Origin: Pseudomonas sp. A-RE-19
GTDB taxonomy: Bacteria; Pseudomonadota; Gammaproteobacteria; Pseudomonadales; Pseudomonadaceae
Direction of reading: 5' to 3'
NCBI RefSeq assembly: GCF_019956555.1
Contig: NZ_JAHBDQ010000009.1
Location: 62,001 to 126,000, forward strand
DNA: 64,000 bases
The translations under genes were made by a program, and so were the position numbers. The notes below the pieces were generated by a model. That model did not search any database. It worked only from the letters and a program-made list of their open reading frames with translations, and was not told where the DNA came from. Positions 38,798 to 47,889 of this stretch are shown in pieces (position 1 is the first letter of the stretch; every line of letters begins with the position of its first letter).

Positions 38798-39787
38798 GCT
38801 CGGCACTTCACGTCGAGCGCCGACCGGCAGCGCCTGGGCAGGCATTTCGCCCCACAGACCCTGACCTTCGCTCGGGTTGGCATGCCGGGTCGAGGGCGGT
38901 TGTGGTGCCTGGGACTGTTGCGGCGTCGGTGGCGAGTGTTCGCGACGGCGATGGCGCAAGGCGAACTCGGCGACCGCGTCGATATCGTCTTCGCTGATCG
39001 CGCTCGCGCCTCGCCAGGCGGCGTGAGCCCGGGCGGCGCGCAACCAGACCAGATCCGCCCGCAGGCCATCGACGCTGGCAGCAAAACAGCGTTCGGTGAT
39101 CTGCGCCAGTGCGGCATCATCGAGCGGGATGCTCGCCAGTACGGCACGCGCCTTTTGGCAACGCTCGCGCAGTGCGTGTTGCTGATTTTCCCATTCGGTG
39201 CAAAACCCCTGCGGGTCGCTGTCGAAATCCAGTCGACGACGGATGATCTGGCCCCGCTCGGCCGGTGCGGTGTGGCCACTGAGGGCGACGTTCAGACCAA
39301 AGCGGTCGAGCAGTTGCGGACGCAGCTCGCCCTCTTCCGGGTTCATGGTGCCGATCAGCACAAACTTCGCCGAATGCCGATGGGAAATCCCGTCGCGCTC
39401 GATCAGGTTGGTGCCGCTGGCAGCCACGTCGAGCAGCAAGTCAACCAAGTGATCGGGCAGCAGATTGACTTCATCGACATACAGCACGCCGCCGTCGGCC
39501 TTGGCCAGCACACCGGGAGAAAACTGTGCGCGACCGTTGCTCAGGGCCGCGTCGAGGTCGAGAGTGCCCACCAGCCGTTCTTCAGTGGCGCCCAGGGGCA
39601 AGGTGACGAATTGACCGCTGGCCAACAGGTCCGCCAGACCTCGGGCCAGAGTCGACTTGGCCATACCGCGCGGGCCCTCGATCAGCACGCCGCCGATTTT
39701 CGGGTCGATGGCGGTGAGGTACAGCGCGAGCTTCAAATCATCGGCGCCGACCACAGCGGAGAGCGGGAAATGGGGGGTGTCGATCAT
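38780..39787 (-). CDS. chlI: ChlI-type AAA+ ATPase of cobaltochelatase (zero-frame product)
   Basis: 335 residues. Mg-chelatase ChlI family AAA+: Walker A GPRGMAKSTLARGLA (an A in place of the second G of GxxGxGKS, as usual for this branch), LPLGATEERLVGTLDLDAAL, Walker B GVLYVDEVNLLPDHLVDLLL, sensor IGTMNPEEGELRPQLLDRFG and the C-terminal lid. After about residue 290 a low-complexity Pro/Gln/Ser linker (PPTPQQSQAPQPPSTRHA) follows, which belongs to ChlD rather than ChlI, supporting the frameshift model in which termination here yields the small subunit. It lies 153 bases after cobN. Confidence 0.9.
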   Translation of the reverse strand: MIDTPHFPLSAVVGADDLKLALYLTAIDPKIGGVLIEGPRGMAKSTLARGLADLLASGQFVTLPLGATEERLVGTLDLDAALSNGRAQFSPGVLAKADGGVLYVDEVNLLPDHLVDLLLDVAASGTNLIERDGISHRHSAKFVLIGTMNPEEGELRPQLLDRFGLNVALSGHTAPAERGQIIRRRLDFDSDPQGFCTEWENQQHALRERCQKARAVLASIPLDDAALAQITERCFAASVDGLRADLVWLRAARAHAAWRGASAISEDDIDAVAEFALRHRRREHSPPTPQQSQAPQPPSTRHANPSEGQGLWGEMPAQALPVGARREVPSWPKKP

Positions 39788-39831
39788 TTTAAAATCTCAG
39801 TCATGGTCGGTGGCAGGCACACCTTGTACCT

Positions 39832-39920
39832 GTGGGAGCGTGGCTTGCCCGCGAAGGCGTCCGCTCAGTCGAAATCAATGTTGATGTGAGGGCCTCTTCG
39901 CGGGCAAGCCACGCTCCCAC
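39832..39920. repeat. REP doublet, GTGGGAGCGTGGCTTGCCCG class
   Basis: Arms 39832-39855 and 39897-39920 combine the GTGGGAGCG head of the main class with the GGCTTGCCCGCGAA tail of the second class; GTGGG outside. It fills the gap between cobN and chlI. Confidence 0.88.
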
Positions 39921-39940
39921 AGGTTAGCGGTGCCACAGAG

Positions 39941-42900
39941 TTACCCGTCTTCTTCTATATCCAGCAACAAGTTCTCCAGCGCCTCGCGGTACTCGCCCGG
40001 TTCTTTCCACATTCCTCGTTGCTGCGCCTCCAGCATGCGCTCGGTCATGTCGCGCAGGGCATGGGGATTGTGTTCGCGGACAAACTCCCGGGTCGCCGGA
40101 TCAAGCAAATAGGCGTCCGCCAGCAACGCATATTGGTGATCGTCAATCAACTGCGTGGTGGCGTCGAACGCAAACAGGTTATCGACTGTCGCCGCCAGTT
40201 CGAACGCGCCTTTATAGCCATGACGCTTGACCCCGTCGATCCATTTCGGATTGGCTGCCCGGGAACGGATCACCCGGTTCAGCTCTTCCTTCAACGTGCG
40301 GATCTTCGGCAAGTCCGGCTGACTGTGATCGCCGTGATAACTGGCCGCTGCTTCACCGCTGAGGCTTTCGACGGCCGCCAGCATGCCACCCTGGAACTGG
40401 TAATAATCGTTGGAATCGAGCAAGTCGTGCTCGCGGTTGTCCTGATTTTGCAGCACTGCCTGCACCTGGCTCAGACGCTGGGCGAACTGTTCGCGGGCGG
40501 CGGTGCCTTCATCGGAGCCGCCGTAAGCGTAGCCGCCCCAGTTCAGGTAAACCTCGGCCAAGTCCTCACGGCTTTGCCACAAGCGACCGTCGATGGCGCC
40601 TTGCACACCCGCGCCATAAGCACCCGGTTTGGCCCCGAAAATGCGCCAGCCAGCCTGTCGCCGAGCCGCGTCTTCATCGAGACCGGATTCCAGCAGCGCT
40701 TTGCGCTCGGCACGGACCTTGGCCGCCAACGGGTTGAGATCGTCTGGCTCATCCAGCGCGGCGACCGCTTGCACGGCGGCATCGAACAGGCGGATCAGGT
40801 TGGCAAAAGCATCCCGGAAGAATCCAGAGACGCGCAAGGTCACGTCCACGCGCGGACGGTCGAGCAAGCTCAGTGGCAAAATCTCAAAATCATCGACCCG
40901 CTGGCTACCGGTTGCCCACACCGGCCGCACGCCCATCAGCGCCATGGCCTGGGCAATGTCGTCGCCGCCAGTGCGCATGGTCGCGGTGCCCCAGACCGAC
41001 AGACCGAGCTGACGCAGGTGATCGCCGTGGTCCTGCAGGTGCCGCTCAAGAATCAGGTTCGCGGATTGGAAGCCGATGCGCCACGCGGTGGTGGTCGGCA
41101 GGTTGCGCACGTCCACCGAATAGAAATTGCGCCCGGTGGGCAGCACGTCCAGACGTCCGCGACTGGGTGCGCCGCTGGGGCCGGCCGGGACGAACCGACC
41201 GCTGAGGGCGTCCAGCAAGCCGCGCATTTCTGCCGGGCCGCAGGCGTCCAGGCGTGGAGCAACGACCTCGCGCAAGCTGTCGATGATCGCGCTCACATCG
41301 GACCAACCACCCTCCTGTGGGAGCGAGCCTGTTCGCGAAAGCGGTGGGTCAATCGACATCAATATTGAATGATCAACCGCTTCGCGAGCAGGCTCGCTCC
41401 CACAAGGTCCGGGCATGGTTTGAGGAGGGTTCAGTAGTTCGACCTCGGCATTCAAAGTCTGCGAGATCAACTGCGCGGCGAACAGTTCCAGACGTTCGCG
41501 GGTATCGCCGGCCGTACGCCACAGTTCATCACTGAGCGACAGCAATGCGTCCGGTCGAGGACCGTTCCAGGGCTCGGCCAAAACGCAATCCAGCGGATCG
41601 AAGCCCAACGCGAACGCCTTGGCCAGCGCCCGCAGCAAGCTCGATTGCGCCCCACGGCCATCGCCGCGAGGAATACGCAGCAAGGCCACCAAGGTGTCGA
41701 TGCGCAACCGCCCGACCGGCGACTCGCCAAACACGTGCAAGCCATCGCGGATCTGCGACTCCTTCAAGTCGCACAGGTATGTGTCCAGGCGCGGCAACCA
41801 GATCGCCGCATCGGCATCGCTGTCGAGCTTTGCGTCGAGCTGCAGTTCGCGGTCGATGTGCGTGTCGCGCACCAGTTGCAGGATGTCGCGTTGCAGCTCC
41901 CGGGCGCGGCGTGGATCGAGCAATTGCGCTTCGTAATACTCGTCGGCCAACAATTCGAGATTGCGCAGCGGGCCGTAAGTTTCGGCGCGGGTCAGCGGCG
42001 GCATCAGGTGATCGATAATCACCGCTTGGGTACGACGTTTGGCCTGGGCGCCCTCGCCCGGGTCATTGACGATAAACGGATAGATATTCGGCAACGGCCC
42101 GAGCAACGCGTCCGGCCAGCAGTTTTCCGACAGCCCGACACCCTTGCCCGGCAGCCATTCGAGATTGCCGTGCTTGCCCACATGAATCACGCCGTGAGCG
42201 CCGTAGGTGTTGCGTAACCAGAAGTAGAACGCCAGATAGCCGTGAGGCGGCACCAGGTCCGGGTCGTGATACACCGCGCTCGGGTCCACCTGATAACCCC
42301 GGGCCGGTTGAATGCCGACGAAGGTCAGGCCGAAGCGCAGACCGGCAATCATCATTCGTCCGCCACGGAACATAGGGTCGTTTTCGGGCGCGCCCCAACG
42401 ATCCAGCACGGCTTGGCGATTGGCCTCGGGCAGCGCGTTGAACATCAGGTTGTAGTCGTCCAGCGCGAGGCTTTGGTGGCAGGGACGCTGGTCGAGGGTA
42501 TCGAGGTCGTTGCTGACGCCGCCGAGCAATTGCTGGATCAACGCGGTGCCGCTGTCCGGCAACGTGGCGGGCAGCGGATAACCTTCGGCGTGCAGCGCTC
42601 GGAGGATATTCAATGCCGCAGCCGGAGTGTCGAGGCCGACGCCATTGCCGATGCGCCCGTCGCGAGTCGGGTAGTTGGCGAGGATCAGGGCGATGCGTTT
42701 TTCGCCGTTGGGCACTCGCGCCAGATCGATCCAGCGCCGCGCCAGTTCGGCGACAAAATCCATGCGCTCAGGTTGCGGCCGGTAGCAGACCACGTCGGAC
42801 TGACTGCGCTCGCTGCGCCAGGCCAGGTCCTTGAAGCTGATCGGCCGGCTGATGATCCGCCCGTCCAGTTCCGGCAGTGCAATGTGCATCGCCAGATCGC

Positions 42901-43828
42901 GGGGCCCCAGGCCTTGTTCGCTGGCGCGCCAACCCGGCTCGTTGTCCTGGGCGCAGATGGCCTGGATCACCGGGATGTTGCGGCGAAACGGTCGCAAGTG
43001 CGGCGCTTCGGGGCTGGACTGGGCGAAACCGGTGGTGTTGAGAATCACCCCCGTTTCGACTTCATCCAGCAGGTCCTCAACCACCGTCAGGCAGCCGGGC
43101 TCTTTCAAACTGGCCAGCGCAATCGGTAACGGGTTCAACCCCGCCGCCTGCAGACGCTGGCAGAAAATATCGATGAAACCGGTGTTCGCCGCCTGCAAGT
43201 GCGAGCGATAAAACAGCACCGCCGCCACCGGCTGATCAGCCTGCCAGTCGGCTTGCCAATCACTCAGCTCAGCGGGGCTTTTTTGCGGATGGTAAATCGC
43301 GGTGCGTGGCAGGGTTTGCGGCTCGGACCAGGCGTAATCACGGCCCAACCAGCGATTGGCCAGGCAGCGAAACAGGTCCAGCGCATTGGCCATGCCGCCC
43401 TGACGCAGGAAGTGCCAGAGCCGGTCGCGGTCTTGCGCGGTTACGGTGCTCAGGTCGCTGAGTTCCGGGTCCGGGCGATCGTCCCCCGGCACCAGAATCA
43501 GCTGCACGCCGCGTTCGGATAACTCCACCAGCCGCTCAATGCCATAACGCCAATAGGCGATGCCACCGTGCAGCGAGATCAGAATCACCTTGGCGTGGCG
43601 CAGCACTTCGTCGACGTAGAGATCGACCGAGGCGTGATTCTGCACCTGCATCGGATTGGCCAGGCGCAGGCTCGGGTAATCGTCGGGCAACTGCTGCGCC
43701 GCTTCGGCGAGCAACGCCAGGCTGGAATCGCCGCTGCACAGGATCACCAGCTCGGCGGGGGTTTGTCCAAGGTCGGCAATATTGTCATCCGACACGAAAC
43801 CGCCGGGCTGAGTCCTGAGCAAGTGCAT
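39941..43828 (-). CDS. cobN: Cobaltochelatase subunit CobN, with an in-frame REP insertion
   Basis: 1295 residues. CobN/ChlH large subunit binds hydrogenobyrinate diamide and inserts cobalt in the aerobic cobalamin pathway. Family landmarks are VIHVGKHGNLEWLPGKGVGL, FIVNDPGEGAQAKRRTQAVI, NFYSVDVRNLPTTTAW, GTATMRTGGDDIAQAMALMG and GGYAYGGSDEGTAAREQFAQ. At 41314-41400 a complete REP doublet lies inside the coding frame and adds about 29 residues (CGSEPAREAV to SRTGSLPQEG) between ELLNPPQT and DVSAIIDSLR. The start is 3 bases after the cobW stop, so the two genes are cotranscribed. Confidence 0.95.
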   Translation of the reverse strand: MHLLRTQPGGFVSDDNIADLGQTPAELVILCSGDSSLALLAEAAQQLPDDYPSLRLANPMQVQNHASVDLYVDEVLRHAKVILISLHGGIAYWRYGIERLVELSERGVQLILVPGDDRPDPELSDLSTVTAQDRDRLWHFLRQGGMANALDLFRCLANRWLGRDYAWSEPQTLPRTAIYHPQKSPAELSDWQADWQADQPVAAVLFYRSHLQAANTGFIDIFCQRLQAAGLNPLPIALASLKEPGCLTVVEDLLDEVETGVILNTTGFAQSSPEAPHLRPFRRNIPVIQAICAQDNEPGWRASEQGLGPRDLAMHIALPELDGRIISRPISFKDLAWRSERSQSDVVCYRPQPERMDFVAELARRWIDLARVPNGEKRIALILANYPTRDGRIGNGVGLDTPAAALNILRALHAEGYPLPATLPDSGTALIQQLLGGVSNDLDTLDQRPCHQSLALDDYNLMFNALPEANRQAVLDRWGAPENDPMFRGGRMMIAGLRFGLTFVGIQPARGYQVDPSAVYHDPDLVPPHGYLAFYFWLRNTYGAHGVIHVGKHGNLEWLPGKGVGLSENCWPDALLGPLPNIYPFIVNDPGEGAQAKRRTQAVIIDHLMPPLTRAETYGPLRNLELLADEYYEAQLLDPRRARELQRDILQLVRDTHIDRELQLDAKLDSDADAAIWLPRLDTYLCDLKESQIRDGLHVFGESPVGRLRIDTLVALLRIPRGDGRGAQSSLLRALAKAFALGFDPLDCVLAEPWNGPRPDALLSLSDELWRTAGDTRERLELFAAQLISQTLNAEVELLNPPQTMPGPCGSEPAREAVDHSILMSIDPPLSRTGSLPQEGGWSDVSAIIDSLREVVAPRLDACGPAEMRGLLDALSGRFVPAGPSGAPSRGRLDVLPTGRNFYSVDVRNLPTTTAWRIGFQSANLILERHLQDHGDHLRQLGLSVWGTATMRTGGDDIAQAMALMGVRPVWATGSQRVDDFEILPLSLLDRPRVDVTLRVSGFFRDAFANLIRLFDAAVQAVAALDEPDDLNPLAAKVRAERKALLESGLDEDAARRQAGWRIFGAKPGAYGAGVQGAIDGRLWQSREDLAEVYLNWGGYAYGGSDEGTAAREQFAQRLSQVQAVLQNQDNREHDLLDSNDYYQFQGGMLAAVESLSGEAAASYHGDHSQPDLPKIRTLKEELNRVIRSRAANPKWIDGVKRHGYKGAFELAATVDNLFAFDATTQLIDDHQYALLADAYLLDPATREFVREHNPHALRDMTERMLEAQQRGMWKEPGEYREALENLLLDIEEDG
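41314..41400. repeat. REP doublet inside cobN
   Basis: Arms 41314-41336 (GTGGGAGCGAGCCTGTTCGC...) and 41378-41400 with GTGGG outside; the spacer holds GTCAATCGACATCAATATTG, like other doublets of this orientation. 87 bases, 29 codons, no stop in the cobN frame. All the other copies in the window are intergenic. Confidence 0.9.
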
Positions 43829-43831
43829 GAT

Positions 43832-44893
43832 TTAAACGCTGAGCGCAGCGCGCAATTGCGCTTCGAGCGCAGCGGCGTCCAGATCCTGTCCGATCAACAC
43901 CAGACGCGTGGTACGCGATTCTTCGGCGCCCCACTGACGGTCGAAGTGCTTGTCGAAACGCGTGCCCACGCCCTGGATCAGCAGGCGCATCGGTTTACTC
44001 GGGACCGCAGCGAAGCCTTTGACCCGCAGGATGCCGTGCTGAACCACCAATTGAGTCAGCGCATCCATCAGCAGGCTTTCGTCGGCTTGTGGCAGCTCAA
44101 TAGAGATGGAGTCAAACGCGTCGTGGTCGTGGTCGTCTTCACCTTCATGGTGATGATCGTGATGGCTGTGGCGGCTGTCGATGTGTTCTTCAGAACCGGC
44201 ACCGAGGCCGATCAACACGTCCAGTGGCAGACGACCGCTGCTGGCTTCGATGACTTTCACCGCTGGCGGCAGTTCTTCGGCGACTTCCAGGCGCACGCGG
44301 GCCAGGTCTGTGGCGCTGATCAGGTCGGCCTTGTTGAGGATCACCAGATCGGCGCTGGCCAGTTGATCGGCGAACAGCTCATGCAGCGGCGATTCGTGGT
44401 CCAGGTTCGGGTCGAGTTTACGCTGGGCGTCCACTTGATCCGGGAACGCCGCGAAGGTGCCAGCAGCGACGGCCGGGCTGTCGACCACGGTGATCACCGC
44501 GTCAACGGTGCAGGCGCTGCGGATTTCTGGCCACTGGAAGGCTTGAACCAAAGGCTTTGGCAGGGCCAGACCCGAAGTTTCGATGAGGATATGGTCGAGG
44601 TCGCCGCGACGAGCGACCAGTTCGCGCATCACCGGGAAGAACTCTTCCTGAACCGTGCAGCACAGGCAGCCGTTGGCCAGTTCGTAGACGCGACCGCTGG
44701 CTTCTTCTTCGGTGCAGCCGATCGAGCACTGCTTGAGGATTTCACCGTCGATGCCCAGCTCGCCGAACTCGTTGACGATCACCGCGATGCGACGGCCCTG
44801 GGCGTTGTCGAGCATGTGCCGCAGCAAGGTGGTTTTGCCCGAGCCGAGAAAGCCGGTAACGATGGTGACGGGGAGTTTGGCCAGTGTTTTCAT
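43832..44893 (-). CDS. cobW: CobW-type GTPase, metal chaperone for cobaltochelatase
   Basis: 353 residues from MKTLAKLPVTIVTGFLGSGK; AAGGG precedes the ATG, and an in-frame extension to 44980 runs into the untranslated leader. Motifs are the P-loop [15 protein letters not shown], the metal site NGCLCC in ELANGCLCCTVQEE, SGLALPKPL, NKADLI and a His/Asp-rich loop (DSRHSHHDHHHEGEDDHDHD) that probably binds cobalt. CobW hands Co(II) to CobN. It heads the cobW-cobN-chlI/chlD operon behind a cobalamin riboswitch. Confidence 0.94.
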   Translation of the reverse strand: MKTLAKLPVTIVTGFLGSGKTTLLRHMLDNAQGRRIAVIVNEFGELGIDGEILKQCSIGCTEEEASGRVYELANGCLCCTVQEEFFPVMRELVARRGDLDHILIETSGLALPKPLVQAFQWPEIRSACTVDAVITVVDSPAVAAGTFAAFPDQVDAQRKLDPNLDHESPLHELFADQLASADLVILNKADLISATDLARVRLEVAEELPPAVKVIEASSGRLPLDVLIGLGAGSEEHIDSRHSHHDHHHEGEDDHDHDAFDSISIELPQADESLLMDALTQLVVQHGILRVKGFAAVPSKPMRLLIQGVGTRFDKHFDRQWGAEESRTTRLVLIGQDLDAAALEAQLRAALSV

Positions 44894-45005
44894 CGGATGC
44901 CCTTTGGCAAGGTGGCGGGCATACGGGACGACGACCGGCAACGCGGGCGCGCGTGCCTGAAGAGTTCGCCACCGGATCACCCCGCCCGGTTGAAAGTGAG
45001 AATCT

Positions 45006-45196
45006 GTACCGAGGCAGGTCTCCTGGCTGACGGTGTGCCAATCGTTCGACTGGCGTTTGCTGCGCCTTCCCGCGAACCTGATGGATCAGGGCTTGCAGTG
45101 GCGTGGCAGCGAACATCACCGTTCACAGTTGCGGGGGCAGCCGCGGCATCGACCGCGTTCCCTTCTTAGCTTCGGCAGATGCCGAAGAACCTCGAA
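45006..45196 (-). ncRNA. Cobalamin riboswitch controlling cobW-cobN-chlI/chlD
   Basis: Read on the minus strand: an upstream stem TTCGGCATCTGCCGAA, AAGGGAACGCGGT, the core GCTGCCCCCGCAACTGT, the B12-box region GCCACTGCAAGC, and the 3' element AGCCAGGAGACCTGCC. Order and spacing are those of the adenosylcobalamin riboswitch. It lies 113 bases before the cobW start. High B12 should lower expression of cobalt insertion. Confidence 0.92.
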
Positions 45197-45256
45197 AGCG
45201 CAAGGCTACGCATCGTGTGGGGGCGGGTCAATGTCTTGTAGCGCCGCCACCGGCCC

Positions 45257-45322
45257 CATCGCGAGCAGGCTCGCTCCCACATTGAAATGCGGTCGCCTGT
45301 GGGAGCGAGCCTGCTCGCGATG
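45257..45322. repeat. REP doublet between the two riboswitches
   Basis: Arms 45257-45280 and 45299-45322, 18-base spacer, CATCGCG outside; it lies between the divergent transcription units. Confidence 0.9.
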
Positions 45323-45394
45323 GAAACGCCTCGGTGTCGAGTTGAGAACCCTTGCCAATTGACGCCCAACCCCCGCCCATGCTCTCCTACACGC

Positions 45395-45605
45395 CTTGTT
45401 ACGGGTGCCCTTCACAGGGTGAAACGGGAAACCGGTGAATCATGTGCTTTACTCTAAAGCCATGTCAGTCCGGTGCTGCCCCCGCAACGGTAAGCGAGTG
45501 AAGTGTCAGATCCACTGTGCCCGTCATACGGCATGGGAAGGTGATGCTTGCAGGTTTCGGCGTTAGCCCTGCCCCTCGCGAGCCCGGAGACCGGCCCGCA
45601 ACACA
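45395..45605 (+). ncRNA. Cobalamin riboswitch controlling cbtB-cbtA-cobE-cobM
   Basis: On the plus strand: GGGTGCCCTTCACAGGGTGA with AACGGGAAACCGGTG, the core GTGCTGCCCCCGCAACGGTA, GCATGGGAAGGTGATGC, and the 3' element GAGCCCGGAGACCGGCC. A short stem CC-C-CCG/CGG-A-GG followed by TTTTC at about 45667-45689 could be the expression-platform terminator ahead of the cbtB start at 45735. Confidence 0.92.
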
Positions 45606-45734
45606 AAGTGACTTTTACGTTCACTGAATGACAAACCCGCGGTGGGCGGGCGCTGTTCAAATCTCTGCGAGCCCCCGGCGTGCGGAGGTTTTCATGCGCT
45701 CTATTCACCCGCTGACAGACCAGAGGGAAGCGCC

Positions 45735-45932
45735 ATGTCGATTATCAGCAGCACCAGCACCGGCCATGCAACGGCCAGCACCACCACAACCCTGAGCCAA
45801 CGCCTGACCGCCGCTTTTTGTGCGTCGATCCTTGGCGCGTGCCTTGTGTATTTCGCCGGTTTCTCGCACATCGAAGCGGTGCACAATGCCGCGCACGATA
45901 CCCGTCACAGTTCTGCCTTTCCGTGCCATTGA
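45735..45932 (+). CDS. cbtB: Cobalt transporter subunit CbtB
   Basis: 65 residues, with GAGGGAAGC before the ATG. One membrane segment (LTAAFCASILGACLVYFAGF) and a C-terminal His-rich tail HIEAVHNAAHDTRHSSAFPC-H, the hallmark of CbtB, likely the metal-binding end. CbtB and CbtA together form a predicted cobalt importer, so far assigned by B12-riboswitch context. It lies 11 bases before cbtA. Confidence 0.92.
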   Translation: MSIISSTSTGHATASTTTTLSQRLTAAFCASILGACLVYFAGFSHIEAVHNAAHDTRHSSAFPCH

Positions 45933-45943
45933 GACCTGCTGAG

Positions 45944-46645
45944 ATGATCAAGCGTATTGCGCAAACCGCAGGTTTCACCGGGTTGCTGGCCGCCCTGCTG
46001 TTGACCCTGCTGCAAAGCTTTTGGGTCGCGCCGCTGATTTTGCAGGCGGAAACCTTTGAGAAGGCTCCGGCTACTGAAGTCCACGAACACGCTGAAGGCG
46101 CCGTCGCCGTTCATACCCACGATGCGCAAGCCTGGGAGCCTGAAGACGGCTGGCAGCGTGTGCTGTCGACCACTGGCGGCAATCTGGTGGTTGCAGTGGG
46201 TTTCGCCCTGATGCTCGCGGGCCTCTACACTTTGCGTGCTCCACGCCGCACCTCCCAGGGCCTGCTCTGGGGTTTGGCCGGTTATGCGACGTTCGTGCTG
46301 GCGCCAACGCTGGGCCTGCCACCTGAGCTGCCGGGCACTGCCGCGGCGGATCTGGCGCAACGGCAGATCTGGTGGATTGGCACTGCCGCATCCACGGCTG
46401 TCGGCATCGCGCTGATTGTGTTCAGCCGCCACTGGCTGATGAAGATCCTCGGCGTGGCGATTCTGGCCGTGCCTCATGTGATCGGTGCGCCGCAACCGGA
46501 AGTCCATTCGATGCTGGCGCCGCAAGCTCTGGAAAGCCAATTCAAAATCGCTTCGCAGTTGACCAACGTGGTGTTCTGGCTGGCCTTGGGCCTGATCAGC
46601 GCCTGGTTGTTCCGCCGCAAAAGCGATGGCCAATACCGCGCATGA
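45944..46645 (+). CDS. cbtA: Cobalt transporter subunit CbtA
   Basis: 233 residues from MIKRIAQTAGFTGLLAALLL. Several membrane segments; a periplasmic loop after the first helix is rich in His and acidic residues (ATEVHEHAEGAVAVHTHDAQ), and ALMLAGLYTLR, GLAGYATFVLAPTLGLPPELPG and FSRHWLMKILGVAILAVPHVIGAPQ are conserved CbtA blocks. It overlaps cobE by 4 bases. Confidence 0.92.
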   Translation: MIKRIAQTAGFTGLLAALLLTLLQSFWVAPLILQAETFEKAPATEVHEHAEGAVAVHTHDAQAWEPEDGWQRVLSTTGGNLVVAVGFALMLAGLYTLRAPRRTSQGLLWGLAGYATFVLAPTLGLPPELPGTAAADLAQRQIWWIGTAASTAVGIALIVFSRHWLMKILGVAILAVPHVIGAPQPEVHSMLAPQALESQFKIASQLTNVVFWLALGLISAWLFRRKSDGQYRA

Positions 46646-47055
46646 CTGACGTCAGCGCAGCGCCGACCCTGGTGGTCGGCCTGGGCTGCCAGCGCGGCTG
46701 CCCCGCCAGCACGCTGCGGGCGCTACTTGATCAGGCGTTACAGGCCCATCACATCGAGCTCCGTGAGATCAAGGCCCTGGCCAGCATCGACCTCAAGCGC
46801 GAAGAGCCTGGCCTGATCGAACTGGCCGAGCAACTCGCATTGCCGTTGATGTATTTCAGCAGCGAACAATTGGCCGGTTATAAACCGCAACTCAGCCACC
46901 ACTCGGACATCGCGTTCGAACGCACTGGCTGCTACGGCGTGGCGGAAAGTGCCGCCCTGGCACTGGCCGAACAATTGGCTCAGGCTCCGGCAAAGTTGCT
47001 GATTGCGCGACAAAAATACGCCCAGGCCACCTTGGCATTGGCTTGCGCCGCGTAA
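46642..47055 (+). CDS. cobE: Cobalamin biosynthesis protein CobE (CbiG C-terminal domain)
   Basis: 137 residues. CbiG_C/CobE domain: LVVGLGCQRGCPASTLRALL, IKALASIDLKREEPGLIEL, GCYGVAESAALALA. CobE belongs to the aerobic route near ring contraction; its exact step is uncertain. Its ATG overlaps the cbtA TGA (ATGA). cobM follows 82 bases later. Confidence 0.9.
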   Translation: MTDVSAAPTLVVGLGCQRGCPASTLRALLDQALQAHHIELREIKALASIDLKREEPGLIELAEQLALPLMYFSSEQLAGYKPQLSHHSDIAFERTGCYGVAESAALALAEQLAQAPAKLLIARQKYAQATLALACAA

Positions 47056-47137
47056 AATCCCCGATAATCCCCACCTTCGATCATGAGCAATCTTCATCTG
47101 AGGTGTGCCCATGCCCTTTTTCTGACAGGAAACGACG

Positions 47138-47884
47138 ATGACCGTCTACTTCATTGGCGCAGGTCCCGGCGACCCGGAACTGATCACCGTCAAAGGCCAG
47201 CGGCTGATTCGTAGCTGCCCGGTCATCATCTATGCAGGCTCTCTGGTCCCCGCCGCTGTGCTGGAAGGTCACCGGGCCGAACAGGTGGTCAATAGCGCAG
47301 AACTGCACCTGGAACAGATCGTCGAACTGATCAAGACCGCCCATGCCAACGGCCAGGATGTGGCCCGGGTGCATTCCGGCGATCCGAGCCTGTACGGCGC
47401 GATTGGCGAGCAGATTCGTTACCTGCGTGAACTCGACATCCCTTTCGAAATCATTCCCGGCGTCACCGCCACTGCCGCCTGCGCGGCGCTTTTGGGTGCC
47501 GAGCTAACCCTGCCGGACGTGTCACAAAGCGTGATTCTGACCCGCTACGCCGACAAGACCGCGATGCCCGCCGGTGAAGAGCTGGGCAGTCTGGCGCAGC
47601 ATGGGGCGACCATGGCGATCCACTTGGGGGTCAATCATCTCGAGAAGATCCTCGTCGAACTGCTGCCGCACTATGGCGCCGACTGCCCGATCGCGGTGAT
47701 TCATCGGGCGACCTGGCCGGATCAGGATTGGGTGGTGGGAACGCTTGAGGACATAGCCGGGAAGGTTGAAGCCAAGGGGTTTCGCAGGACAGCGTTGATT
47801 CTGGTGGGTCGGGTGTTGGGCAGCGATCATTTCAGTGAGTCGTCGTTGTATCGGGCGGGGCATGCGCATTTGTACAGGCCATAG
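47138..47884 (+). CDS. cobM: Precorrin-4 C(11)-methyltransferase
   Basis: 248 residues; CAGGAAA precedes the ATG. SAM-dependent tetrapyrrole methylase: VYFIGAGPGDPELITVKGQR, VARVHSGDPSLYGAIGEQI, FEIIPGVTATAACAALLGAE, VSQSVILTRYADKT (CobM-specific), PIAVIHRATWPDQD. It methylates C11 of precorrin-4. It is the last gene of the cbtBA-cobE-cobM unit. Confidence 0.95.
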   Translation: MTVYFIGAGPGDPELITVKGQRLIRSCPVIIYAGSLVPAAVLEGHRAEQVVNSAELHLEQIVELIKTAHANGQDVARVHSGDPSLYGAIGEQIRYLRELDIPFEIIPGVTATAACAALLGAELTLPDVSQSVILTRYADKTAMPAGEELGSLAQHGATMAIHLGVNHLEKILVELLPHYGADCPIAVIHRATWPDQDWVVGTLEDIAGKVEAKGFRRTALILVGRVLGSDHFSESSLYRAGHAHLYRP

Positions 47885-47889
47885 GGCCC

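Noticed and set aside
43832..44893. His-rich CobW loop as an indication of a zinc-regulated COG0523 paralogue
   Set aside because: The gene is between a cobalamin riboswitch and cobN with a 3-base gap, so a cobalt role is far more likely.
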